11,049 nucleotides of DNA from Comamonadaceae bacterium (GCA_013298415.1 JAAFHN010000047.1:1-11049), one strand, 5' to 3'; positions 1 through 6,089 are shown, counted from the stretch's first letter. Made by a program: numbers and translations. Notes: a model not told the origin generated them from the letters alone.

Positions 1-133
1 TCATGCGCTGGATGTATTCCAAGTGCAGGTCAAAAGGCTGGCTGATCGTCATGCTGCCCTGCACCCAAATGCTGCCCAGGTGCAAGTAGCGGTGCGTGCC
101 GTCTTCGCTGAGCGTGACTTCCGGCAGCCGCAT
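1..133 (-). CDS. Spermidine-synthase-like protein, N-terminal fragment (runs off window edge)
   Basis: Only the first 44 codons are in the window; the gene continues beyond base 1. The peptide begins MRLPEVTLSEDGTHRYLHLG and continues with SIWVQGSMTI and LHLEYIQRM. The pattern of a short beta-rich start, RYLHLG, W-V-Q-G-S-M and a later L-E-Y-I-Q is what I recall from the N-terminus of bacterial spermidine synthase-like (SpeE/polyamine aminopropyltransferase fold) proteins of Burkholderiales. The catalytic, cofactor-binding Rossmann part is outside the window, so activity cannot be judged. The ATG lies 5 nt after the psd stop on the same strand, so it is probably co-transcribed and translationally coupled with psd. 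The family call rests on 44 residues and is moderate. Confidence 0.6.
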   Translation of the reverse strand, partial: MRLPEVTLSEDGTHRYLHLGSIWVQGSMTISQPFDLHLEYIQRM

Positions 134-138
134 GGCGT

Positions 139-1011
139 TCAACGGGCCGTCGTCGTCCGCCAATCCGCCATCACCTGCCCGAGCCGCACAGCACCCGCCG
201 GCTTCCAATCGGGGTTGAAGTGCAGGCTCTCGCCCTGGCCATTGCTGTTTGGCCAGAGCAAAACGACGGTGGAGCCCAGGAGAAACTGGCCCATCTCTGC
301 GGCTTGGGCGAGCTCAACGGGCTTGTCGTCGTAGCGCCAAGTCGTCACGTCGGGCAGGCGGGGTGGGTTGACCAAGCCGTGCCAGGAAGTCGCCATGCTG
401 CCCACGATGGTCGCGCCAACGAGCACGTTCACAAAAGGGCCGTGCGGCGTGTCAAACACGCAGACCACGCGCTCGTTGCGGGCAAAGAGGCCGGGCACGT
501 TTTGGGCAGTGAGCGGGTTCACGCTGAAAAGGTCGCCTGGCACGTAGATCATCTGCGTCAGCCGCCCGGCGCAAGGCATGTGGATGCGGTGGTAATCCTT
601 GGGGCTCAGGTAAATGCAGGCAAACGAGCCGTTTTGAAATTTGGCTGCGAGCTGCGCATCGCCGCCCACGAGCGCGGTGGTGCTGTAGCTGTGGCCCTTG
701 GCTTGAAAAATCTGATCGGCTTCGATGCGGCCAAACTGGCTGATCGCGCCATCGACTGGGCAAATGTTGTCGGCCTGAGCCAGCGGACGTGCGCCGGGTT
801 TGAGGGCGCGTGTGAAAAACTGGTTGAAAGTGGGGTAGCTTTCGATGCGCGGATCGGCGGCCTCGGCCATGTTCACGCCGTAGCGCGCCACAAAGCGGCG
901 GATGGCCGCATGCGTCATCCCCCCGCCCGCATGCCGAGCGGCAGCTCCGGCCAACTGGGTCAGGGCCTTTTTGGGCAATACGTACTGCGCCGCAACTTTG
1001 AGTGAGTCCAT
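139..1011 (-). CDS. psd: Phosphatidylserine decarboxylase proenzyme
   Basis: Psd converts phosphatidylserine to phosphatidylethanolamine at the inner membrane, the last step of PE synthesis. The 290-aa product is close to the usual size of proteobacterial Psd. Visible landmarks are PVDG with Asp87, YHRIHMP with His144, and the self-cleavage site LGST (Gly246-Ser247). Asp, His and Ser form the autoprocessing triad, and the spacing closely follows Asp90/His147/Ser254 of E. coli Psd. Cleavage before Ser247 would give a beta subunit and a pyruvoyl-bearing alpha subunit of about 44 residues. The start ATG at 1011 has no visible Shine-Dalgarno sequence, but the N-terminus (MDSLKVAAQY) is plausible. 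A candidate -10 lies so close that the mRNA may be leaderless. The spermidine-synthase-like gene follows after 5 nt. Confidence 0.95.
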   Translation of the reverse strand: MDSLKVAAQYVLPKKALTQLAGAAARHAGGGMTHAAIRRFVARYGVNMAEAADPRIESYPTFNQFFTRALKPGARPLAQADNICPVDGAISQFGRIEADQIFQAKGHSYSTTALVGGDAQLAAKFQNGSFACIYLSPKDYHRIHMPCAGRLTQMIYVPGDLFSVNPLTAQNVPGLFARNERVVCVFDTPHGPFVNVLVGATIVGSMATSWHGLVNPPRLPDVTTWRYDDKPVELAQAAEMGQFLLGSTVVLLWPNSNGQGESLHFNPDWKPAGAVRLGQVMADWRTTTAR

Positions 1012-1017
1012 GTGTGG

Positions 1018-1045
1018 ACTGTATCAAGAGGGCGAAGGGAGCCAA
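1018..1045 (-). promoter_or_regulatory. Candidate psd promoter
   Basis: Reading the minus strand, TTGGCT (1045-1040, 4/6 to TTGACA) is followed after 16 nt by TACAGT (1023-1018, 4/6 to TATAAT). The predicted start of transcription falls at about 1011, the A of the psd ATG, which agrees with the lack of a ribosome binding site. The -35 half lies in the outer edge of the inverted-repeat element. This is a pattern match only. Confidence 0.3.
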
Positions 1046-1260
1046 GTAACGCGAAAAACGCGAAAAACGCGAAAAACACGCGAAAAGCGCGAAATTTTTT
1101 TTTCGCTTCAGCGCTGCCTGGATTGGGACTCCTTGAGGACTCGGGCGAACGAAAAGTGCCGCAGCACTTGCGCGCCACTGCCCAAACATTTCAAGGCTGT
1201 TTTTCCGCGCTTTTCGCGTGTTTTCTGCGTTTTTCGCGTGACGTGGCCGCCCCGGCTCCC
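1037..1260. repeat. Inverted-repeat element built from ACGCGAAAA units
   Basis: The intergenic region between psd and the DUF3299 gene carries two long imperfect inverted arms. The left arm (about 1037-1094) begins GGGAGCC and runs through three tandem ACGCGAAAA units into a 19-bp stretch at 1073-1091 (AAAACACGCGAAAAGCGCG). The right arm (about 1199-1260) has the exact reverse complement of that 19-mer at 1206-1224, two similar units, and ends GGCTCCC at 1254-1260. The arms differ by roughly one 9-bp unit. Between them lie a T9 tract (1095-1103), about 95 bp of unrelated sequence, and a small perfect hairpin (1154-1159 with 1164-1169). There is no coding capacity beyond repeat shadows and no obvious target duplication. 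It resembles the dispersed GAAAACGCG-type intergenic repeats seen in many environmental proteobacteria. Whether it is mobile, a REP-like structure or a two-way terminator cannot be told here. Confidence 0.7.
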
Positions 1261-1267
1261 TAACCCC

Positions 1268-1888
1268 TCACTTCACCTGCACCGCATCGGTCATTCGGTA
1301 GAAGAGGCCATACGGATCGTCTTGCAGCACGCGGAAGGTGCCTTCGACCACCACTACATCCATGCCGAACTTGACGGGGGTTTTGCTGCGCACTTCGATC
1401 ATGCTCTCAGGGCCTCCGGGGGTGCAAAAGCCGCAGCTGAGCGGCACTTGGCTGAGCAGGAAGTGGGTTTGGCGTTCACCGGGTTGCAGCGGCATCATGA
1501 AGCCTTGCACGCGCTGCTTTTTTTGGTTGAGCGCAAGGGTGGCGGCGGTGTGGACCGGGAAGACCTTGTTGCCTTCTGTCTTCGTTTGCACCTTGGTGAG
1601 CAGGCTCCAGGCGATCACGTCGTTGCGATCGGCCAGGGGCTGAAACTGACTCAAGGGGCTGTGAACGCCGGGGCCGCTGCGGCCCGACAAATCCACGCCG
1701 CCCATGCCCACGGGAGCTTGGGTGCTTGCAGGGGCGCTGGCGCCTGCCGTGGCCACAGGCGGCGCTGTCGGTGACGCAATCGGCGAGCTGAGCGCTGAGC
1801 CCACGCGGGTTTGTGCAGAGCTTGCGGTTGCTACCAAAAGCGCAGCAATGAATGTTGTAAATACCTGGACAGAGCTGGAATAATTCAT
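1268..1888 (-). CDS. Secreted DUF3299 protein of an ABC transporter cluster
   Basis: A 206-aa protein with a signal peptide (residues 1-25, cleavage expected after SSA). A low-complexity Ala/Pro/Ser linker covers about 30-65 and a C-terminal domain about 85-206. The stretch VQGFMMPLQPG (about 128-138), the hydrophobic FLLSQVPLSCGFC and the ending VVVEGTFRV...GLFYRMTDA match the DUF3299 family as I know it. The start was placed at the ATG at 1888, not at upstream in-frame starts, because it has a GAGGTG ribosome binding site (1895-1900) six bases away and begins the signal peptide. Two cysteines form CGFC (152-155), a possible metal or redox site. The gene follows the permease after 73 nt on the same strand. 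DUF3299 proteins accompany MacB/Lol-like ABC permeases, including the zinc-regulated Zrg cluster of Vibrio. The molecular role is unknown, and periplasmic accessory is an inference. Confidence 0.75.
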   Translation of the reverse strand: MNYSSSVQVFTTFIAALLVATASSAQTRVGSALSSPIASPTAPPVATAGASAPASTQAPVGMGGVDLSGRSGPGVHSPLSQFQPLADRNDVIAWSLLTKVQTKTEGNKVFPVHTAATLALNQKKQRVQGFMMPLQPGERQTHFLLSQVPLSCGFCTPGGPESMIEVRSKTPVKFGMDVVVVEGTFRVLQDDPYGLFYRMTDAVQVK

Positions 1889-1961
1889 CAAAAACACCTC
1901 GGAAGCGGGCTCTGGATCGCTGAAAGCAGCTGGGGGGTGGTTAACCCGTGCAGCGTGGTCG

Positions 1962-3206
1962 CTAGAGCCGCCGGGAAGCCAGCAGTTCCGCCGCATCCAC
2001 GCGGTAGAGCTGCCAGGCGGGTGCCAGTGTAGCGAGCAGGGCCACGCCTGCGGCCAGTAGGGGCAGCCACCAGAGCGCCAGCGCTTGGTGCAGCGTGCCA
2101 GAAAGCGAAGGCGTGCCGCTGGAAGCCACCACGCCGCTTGCGGCGGCCATCACGCCTGCGCCAGCTTGCGCCGCCACCGCAAGCGCGATCCCGCCAAACG
2201 CGGCCACGACGGCCAGCAGCAATGCTTGAGCGGCCAGTACCCCGGTGAGCTTGGCGCGCGATGCGCCCAAAAGCCTGAGCGTTGCCCAATCGGCGCGGCG
2301 CTCCCTGAGGCTTGAGAGCAGCGCAAGCCAAACGCTCAAGCCCGCCACCACCAGCAGCACCGCAGCAAAGCCTTGCAGAACCGCCGTGCCCGCGCCCAGC
2401 ATGCGCAAGAGCCGTGTGATTTCAAAGGCGGGAGACGCAGCCTGCATCTTGGTTTGCTGGTTCACAAAGCGCGGAAAGCTCGCGGCGGCAAGTGGCGTGG
2501 TGTATTGAATCAGCGCCGCCGTGATCTCGCGCTGGTCTTTCAATGCCTCTTCAATCGCTTTCAGATCCTCCGCATCGGCCGCATGCTCGGCATCGTGAAC
2601 GCGCCAAACGCTCTCGGTGGGAGTGAGGATCAACCGATCCAAGACGCAATTGCAGGCGGCCAGCACGCCCACGACCGTGTAGGGCGCTTTGCTGTGCGCC
2701 TCGCCGCCTGCGCCCAGGCCGTGCGTGCCGGCAAAAGTTTGGCCGATTTGCAGCGGCAAAGAAGCGGCCACGCTCGCCCCCAACACCGCTTGCATGGGCT
2801 GCACAAACATCGCGCCGCGCTGGATGCCCACGCCGTAGAGCGCGGCGTAGTCGGCCGTGGTGCCCACGATGCGAAAGCCGCTCAAGTTGTCGCCCAAGCT
2901 GATCGGAATGATCGCCTTCACTTGCTTGTTGTTCCGCAGCGCCTGCACATCGGCCAGAGCCACATTCCCCGCAGGCACATCGATGTGAAGCACATTGGCC
3001 AAGATCAGCTGCATCGGGCTGCCCTTGGCCCCCACCACCGCGTCAATCCCCTGCAAATCGCGCGAAAACGCATCGTCCATCTGCGATTTGGCCAACCACA
3101 CAAAGCCCGCCGCACCCAGGCCGAGGGCGAGTAAAAGCGCGTTGAGCAGGGTCGCGCCCGGGCGGCGGGCCAGCAGGGCGAAGGCGAAGCGAAGCGTGGC
3201 TCTCAT
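1962..3206 (-). CDS. FtsX/MacB-family ABC transporter permease
   Basis: A 414-aa inner-membrane protein with the standard four-helix FtsX plan. TM1 is at about 17-37. A large periplasmic MacB-like domain follows (about 40-260, including the GIDAVVGAKGSPMQLILANV region). TM2 (about 275-298), TM3 (about 323-350) and TM4 (about 377-398) complete it. The cytoplasmic loop RERRADWATLRLLGASR between TM2 and TM3 is the typical coupling segment for the ATPase. The periplasmic domain contains a CNC pair at 185-187. Such permeases drive periplasmic or lipoprotein-related work and do not form a simple import channel. The start ATG overlaps the upstream toxin stop codon (ATGA, 3206-3203) and has no clear ribosome binding site, so translation is probably coupled. 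The natural ATPase partner appears to be the gene at 6090-6731, and DUF3299 follows downstream. Confidence 0.88.
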   Translation of the reverse strand: MRATLRFAFALLARRPGATLLNALLLALGLGAAGFVWLAKSQMDDAFSRDLQGIDAVVGAKGSPMQLILANVLHIDVPAGNVALADVQALRNNKQVKAIIPISLGDNLSGFRIVGTTADYAALYGVGIQRGAMFVQPMQAVLGASVAASLPLQIGQTFAGTHGLGAGGEAHSKAPYTVVGVLAACNCVLDRLILTPTESVWRVHDAEHAADAEDLKAIEEALKDQREITAALIQYTTPLAAASFPRFVNQQTKMQAASPAFEITRLLRMLGAGTAVLQGFAAVLLVVAGLSVWLALLSSLRERRADWATLRLLGASRAKLTGVLAAQALLLAVVAAFGGIALAVAAQAGAGVMAAASGVVASSGTPSLSGTLHQALALWWLPLLAAGVALLATLAPAWQLYRVDAAELLASRRL

Positions 3207-3610
3207 CGTGAGGGCCCGGTGGGCTTGCTTGCGAAGCCTCGCAACCAGGGCTCTAGGTTGGCGAAATCAAAGCGCCGGGATTCCAGCATGGCGATCATTT
3301 CCGCATAAATTTGGGCTGAGGAGCGATCCAGCCGCCAGCCGTTGATGCGCAAAAACACATCGGTTGCCGCGAAGGCAATCCGCTTGTTGCCGTCCACAAA
3401 AGGGTGGTTCATCGCCAAGCTTTCCATCATGGCAGCGGCCTGCGAAACGATGTCAAGGTAGTAGCCGCTTTGCGGTCGGTGCAAGGCCGCTTGCAGCGCG
3501 GCGGCATCGCGCAGGCCCACAGGCCCGCCGTAGCGCCCGATCAACTCGGTATGCATCGCCATCACGTCGACTGCCGTGAGGTAGTCGGTGGGCAGTTCTT
3601 TGGTGGGCAC
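3203..3610 (-). CDS. Doc/Fic-family toxin of a type II toxin-antitoxin module
   Basis: A 135-aa death-on-curing type protein. The Fic motif is seen at 69-77 as HPFVDGNKR, preceded by helices with GLRDAAALQAAL (32-43) and followed by IAFAATDVFLRINGW. Fic-fold enzymes transfer AMP or another phosphate moiety to a target hydroxyl; phage P1 Doc phosphorylates EF-Tu. P1 Doc has Ala where this protein has Gly74, so the motif here is closer to AMP-transferring Fic proteins. Activity therefore cannot be assigned from family membership alone. The catalytic His69 and the anion-hole residues are present, so the enzyme looks intact. The start is a GTG at 3610, two bases after the antitoxin stop. The stop overlaps the start of the downstream permease by ATGA. 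The C-terminal tail (about 127-135) looks unstructured. Confidence 0.9.
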   Translation of the reverse strand: MPTKELPTDYLTAVDVMAMHTELIGRYGGPVGLRDAAALQAALHRPQSGYYLDIVSQAAAMMESLAMNHPFVDGNKRIAFAATDVFLRINGWRLDRSSAQIYAEMIAMLESRRFDFANLEPWLRGFASKPTGPSR

Positions 3611-3612
3611 GG

Positions 3613-3855
3613 CTACTTGGCCAGATTGCGATAGAGCGAATCAAACTCGCTCACGCTCGCTGCGAAAGCCGCCATCGCATGCTTGCGCGGCCGTTGCGTT
3701 TGCATGCGATCCATGTAGTCGCGCAGGGCTTCGTCAAGCAGGGCCTGAAAATGCCGCCCTTGGCTCTGCGCCATCTCGCGCATCGCGGCCAAGAGCTCGG
3801 GATCGGCCTGAGAGGAGAACTTTTCTCGCGCGGCGGTGGTCATTTTGGTGTCCAT
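3613..3855 (-). CDS. Ribbon-helix-helix-like antitoxin partner of the Doc/Fic toxin
   Basis: An 80-aa protein directly upstream of the toxin, with two bases between stop and start. Residues about 10-50 fit a ribbon-helix-helix fold: strand REKFSSQAD, helix 1 PELLAAMREMAQSQG, helix 2 RHFQALLDEALRDYMD. A basic linker (RPRKH, 55-59) and a C-terminal helix (about 60-80) follow, which would be the toxin-binding part. The fold implies DNA binding and autoregulation, and a palindrome overlapping the likely promoter lies just upstream. Two starts are possible: ATG at 3855 (used here) and ATG at 3843, giving 76 aa beginning MTTAAREK. Neither has a strong ribosome binding site. The reading frame stays open upstream to 4584, but that part is antisense to the SH3-domain gene and lacks protein character. 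I do not see the (S/T)xxxE(G/N) inhibitory motif of classic Fic antitoxins. Confidence 0.8.
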   Translation of the reverse strand: MDTKMTTAAREKFSSQADPELLAAMREMAQSQGRHFQALLDEALRDYMDRMQTQRPRKHAMAAFAASVSEFDSLYRNLAK

Positions 3856-3859
3856 CAGG

Positions 3860-3888
3860 TTTGATCTTGATGCATCATGATATGTCAA
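3860..3888 (-). promoter_or_regulatory. Toxin-antitoxin promoter with overlapping palindromic operator
   Basis: On the minus strand a perfect TTGACA lies at 3888-3883. At 17-nt spacing the -10 would be 3865-3860 (ATCAAA, weak), placing the transcript start close to the antitoxin ATG. Centred between them is a palindrome at 3864-3881: the perfect 10-mer TGATGCATCA (3868-3877) extended by ATC/GAT arms with one mismatched pair. A dyad inside the promoter spacer, upstream of an RHH-type antitoxin, is the usual place for the autoregulatory operator. The -35 and dyad are seen; the function is inferred. Confidence 0.5.
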
Positions 3889-3944
3889 GGTAGCGTTTCT
3901 CGGGCAGATGTCGCGCAAGTCTCGGGCGAGTTGGAAGTTCTGCG

Positions 3945-3977
3945 TGATATCAAAATATGTAGCGTTAAACCCTTTAA
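3945..3977. promoter_or_regulatory. AT-rich palindromes in the divergent intergenic region
   Basis: Two short perfect dyads stand next to each other: TGATATCA (3945-3952) and TTAAA-CCC-TTTAA (3965-3977). They lie in the AT-richest part of the 375-bp gap between the antitoxin and the SH3-domain gene. They could be protein binding sites or part of a promoter region. No regulator can be named. Confidence 0.3.
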
Positions 3978-3980
3978 ATT

Positions 3981-4151
3981 CATGGACAGTAAGCCGATTT
4001 GATGTTGGATCTGGGCTCGCGCGCCGAGTGGGTCGCATTTTTGGGCTTTCCCGCCAGGCTTTAGGAGCTACACGGTCGCACAATGGGGTTTGGAGGCGGG
4101 AAAAGGCTTCAAAAGAGTCGTTTTTCGGGTCAAAGCGCATCACTGTCCATG
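3981..4151. repeat. 22-bp imperfect inverted repeat flanking 127 bp
   Basis: The left arm is 3981-4002 and the right arm 4130-4151. Their outer 10 bases are exact reverse complements (CATGGACAGT and ACTGTCCATG), the innermost five also match (TTTGA), and overall 18 of 22 positions agree without gaps. Weaker similarity continues outside the arms. The interior has no gene. Two such arms around a short non-coding core could be the ends of a small mobile remnant or paired regulatory sites upstream of the SH3-domain gene. Apart from this repeat and the dyads listed separately, I see no RNA gene or ORF of protein character in 3856-4230. Confidence 0.45.
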
Positions 4152-4163
4152 TATTCATTGAGC

Positions 4164-4191
4164 TTGTTGCTGCGAAAAGTGTAGTGACAAT
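4164..4191 (+). promoter_or_regulatory. Weak candidate promoter of the SH3-domain gene
   Basis: TTGTTG (4164-4169) and GACAAT (4186-4191, 4/6 to TATAAT) are separated by 16 bp. Transcription would start near 4198, giving a leader of about 33 nt that contains the AAGGGG ribosome binding site before the ATG at 4231. The -35 match is poor, so this is a tentative call. Confidence 0.22.
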
Positions 4192-4230
4192 GCGAATGGC
4201 GGAGCGCAAAGTGTGGAAGAAGGGGAACGC

Positions 4231-5943
4231 ATGAGAGCTTGGATTCAAACTGCGGCGCTTGTTGCCATGCTCACCCTGGTGGGTTGGCTGGGTGGTGTGG
4301 GCACGGCAAGCGCGCAAACCAAAGCCGCCGACCCGCAAACCCGCTGGATCACCGGCGACGAAGTGCGAATTCGGGCGGCAGCGAGCGCAGATGCTGAAGT
4401 GATCGGCGCGGCTTGGCGGGGGGCGGAGGTGAAGCTGAGGAACGCAGTTGAGAAAGACGGGTTTTGCGCGGTGGGCGTCGAAAGAAACGAAGGCGTTAGC
4501 GAGGGCTACATTGCCTGCCGGTTCTTGAGCGCCACGCCGATAACCAGCTCCCGCGCAGGCGCAGATGGCATCGACGTCGCTCAACGCTGGGTAAACGGCA
4601 ACGGCGTGATCGTGCGCGATGCGCCGAACATCCAGGGCAATGTCGTGACTCGGTTGTCCATGAATGGCGCGGTAAAGCTGCTATCGAACGCCCCATCGGC
4701 GGGCTACTGCGAAATTCAATTTGCCAACGTCGGCAAGGGTTACACCGCGTGTCTGTATTTGAAGGCAGAGGTGCCCGTCCTGCTACGAATGCGCCTTGCC
4801 TTGGCGCTGCGGGGCGGGGCCGATCTCGAGAAAGATTTTTGGCTCAAGCCCAGCTGGCGAGCTCTGGAGAGCTACGCAACGGACTTGCATCAAAATCTAC
4901 CGCCCTCGGCAAAAGCTGGCCCTTGGGCCAAGGACGACGCGCTTGAAAAGATGAAGGCCCACCTCGCTCTAGGGCTTCGCGCAGATCAGCCAAACGAACT
5001 CCTGGATTGGTCGGAAGTGAAGCGCATTGCGGCCTCAAGTGCAGAGCAAGATTTGACCTCTCTTTCCAAAGATGTGCCGCAAGATTTGAAGAACAAAGAG
5101 AGTGTGCTGACTGCGAGAGAAACGGTCAGACACATTGCGAAGCGGCTTGGACTGCATCATCTGGCGGAGCACTCGGCTGGCCGCCGCGGCGGTGGCAACC
5201 AAATTCTGGGGCTGATTGGAGCACTGAACGTGCCGCCTGCCAGTCAGTCTTACTTTAGCGGTCTGTCTGAAATCGCTCCGCCAAACGCATCAACCGAGGA
5301 AGCATCTGGACGCTTTGGTATCGTTTTCCGTACGCTGGTGACGCGCCGAAAGGTCGATGAGATCCATGACGTCGAGCGGCGCATGGGCGTGTACGACATG
5401 AAGTCCTATAGCCAAGCTCTTGTGAGTCCGGTGAGCTTTGTTCGACTGTTTCGAGACGGTGCCCTCAGGTTGCAACCCAGCCATGTCAGGAAGGAGAGGT
5501 TCCTGTTCGGTGACGTCGACGAGACTGGTGGCGACTGCATCGATGGGTTTGGCTATGGCGCGGCAGAAGTTTCGGTCTGGCGCTACTTCGGCGATGACAA
5601 GATCGCGGCGGAAATGCGGAAGACGAACCCCAATCCTGACGGAAGTCTCTTTGCGTTCTATACCCGCCGGCCGCTTCCTCGTATGCGCGCAGAAGCCTCT
5701 GTCTGGGCCGTTGACTTCGATCGTGGACAAACCGGATTCATTCGCGGCGAGTACCGTAGCTTCGACCTGGATCACGACGGCATCCCTGACATCATCGTTT
5801 GGGAAGGCCAAGGCAAAGGCCCAGGCCATCTAGAAGGCCCCACCAAAACCGACGATAAGTGGTATCGCCTCGTGCTCGTCAACATCAACGGCGCTTGGAA
5901 GGTGCTCGGCAGCGACTCGTTCGGCTACGGTTGCGGCTGCTGA
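4231..5943 (+). CDS. Secreted protein with two bacterial SH3 domains, otherwise unrecognised
   Basis: A 570-aa protein. The start was set at the ATG at 4231 because AAGGGG precedes it by five bases and it opens a clear signal peptide (1-29, cleavage after ASA). An in-frame GTG at 4213 would only add six charged residues. Two bacterial SH3 domains follow: SH3b-1 at about 38-102 (WITGDEVRIRAAAS...GYIACRFL) and SH3b-2 at about 119-180 (WVNGNGVIVRDAPN...GYTACLYL). Each carries two cysteines at equivalent places (C79/C96 and C160/C174), suggesting one disulfide per domain. Residues about 190-500 are not recognised. Near the C-terminus DLDHDGIPDI (512-521) is a DxDxDG calcium-binding-loop-like motif, and the protein ends in GYGCGC. 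SH3b domains usually bind cell-wall or other extracellular ligands, so a periplasmic or envelope role is likely. It is transcribed away from the toxin-antitoxin module and ends facing the ABC ATPase. Confidence 0.8.
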   Translation: MRAWIQTAALVAMLTLVGWLGGVGTASAQTKAADPQTRWITGDEVRIRAAASADAEVIGAAWRGAEVKLRNAVEKDGFCAVGVERNEGVSEGYIACRFLSATPITSSRAGADGIDVAQRWVNGNGVIVRDAPNIQGNVVTRLSMNGAVKLLSNAPSAGYCEIQFANVGKGYTACLYLKAEVPVLLRMRLALALRGGADLEKDFWLKPSWRALESYATDLHQNLPPSAKAGPWAKDDALEKMKAHLALGLRADQPNELLDWSEVKRIAASSAEQDLTSLSKDVPQDLKNKESVLTARETVRHIAKRLGLHHLAEHSAGRRGGGNQILGLIGALNVPPASQSYFSGLSEIAPPNASTEEASGRFGIVFRTLVTRRKVDEIHDVERRMGVYDMKSYSQALVSPVSFVRLFRDGALRLQPSHVRKERFLFGDVDETGGDCIDGFGYGAAEVSVWRYFGDDKIAAEMRKTNPNPDGSLFAFYTRRPLPRMRAEASVWAVDFDRGQTGFIRGEYRSFDLDHDGIPDIIVWEGQGKGPGHLEGPTKTDDKWYRLVLVNINGAWKVLGSDSFGYGCGC

Positions 5944-6032
5944 ATTGGAGCCGAGTCAGGGCTCGCACCACTTCGACTCACCAACTGCCCCTTTGAGCAC
6001 AATTTCGATCAAAAATGACCCTCTGTCCCGGT

Positions 6033-6065
6033 ACTTCCAATATCTGTTGCTACGAATATTGAAGT
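6033..6065. terminator. Hairpin between convergent genes
   Basis: ACTTCCAATAT (6033-6043) pairs with ATATTGAAGT (6056-6065) in a 10-bp stem with one bulged C and a 12-nt loop. It sits in the 146-bp gap between the 3' ends of the SH3-domain gene (plus) and the ABC ATPase (minus), where a two-way terminator would be expected. The stem is AT-rich and no T tract follows on either strand, so intrinsic termination is doubtful. Nothing else was recognised in this gap. Confidence 0.3.
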
Positions 6066-6089
6066 GGCCTCAGTGTTTCAAAGCACCGC

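Noticed and set aside
220..1005. 261-codon open frame antisense to psd
   Set aside because: The psd motifs and autoprocessing triad fix the true strand. The antisense product has no family signature and is a composition shadow.
1045..1091. Possible CRISPR-like or tandem-repeat array
   Set aside because: The units are 9 bp, contiguous and without spacers, and an inverted copy lies downstream, so this is an inverted-repeat element and not a CRISPR.
1095..1103. T9 tract as an intrinsic terminator
   Set aside because: It would act on the plus strand, where no gene ends, and no stable stem sits immediately before it. On the minus strand it reads as A9.
2373..3134. 253-codon open frame antisense to the permease
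   Set aside because: It is Arg/His/Gln-rich shadow sequence with no motifs. The permease has a full FtsX topology.
3908..4234. 108-codon plus-strand ORF ending in an ATGA overlap with the SH3-domain gene
   Set aside because: The overlap is tempting, but the composition is unlike a protein, there is no ribosome binding site at its ATG, and it runs through the inverted repeat and palindromes.
3856..4584. Upstream extension of the antitoxin frame to a 323-aa protein
   Set aside because: The extra part is antisense to the start of the SH3-domain gene and crosses the promoter and operator region. The 76-80 aa product matches normal antitoxin size.
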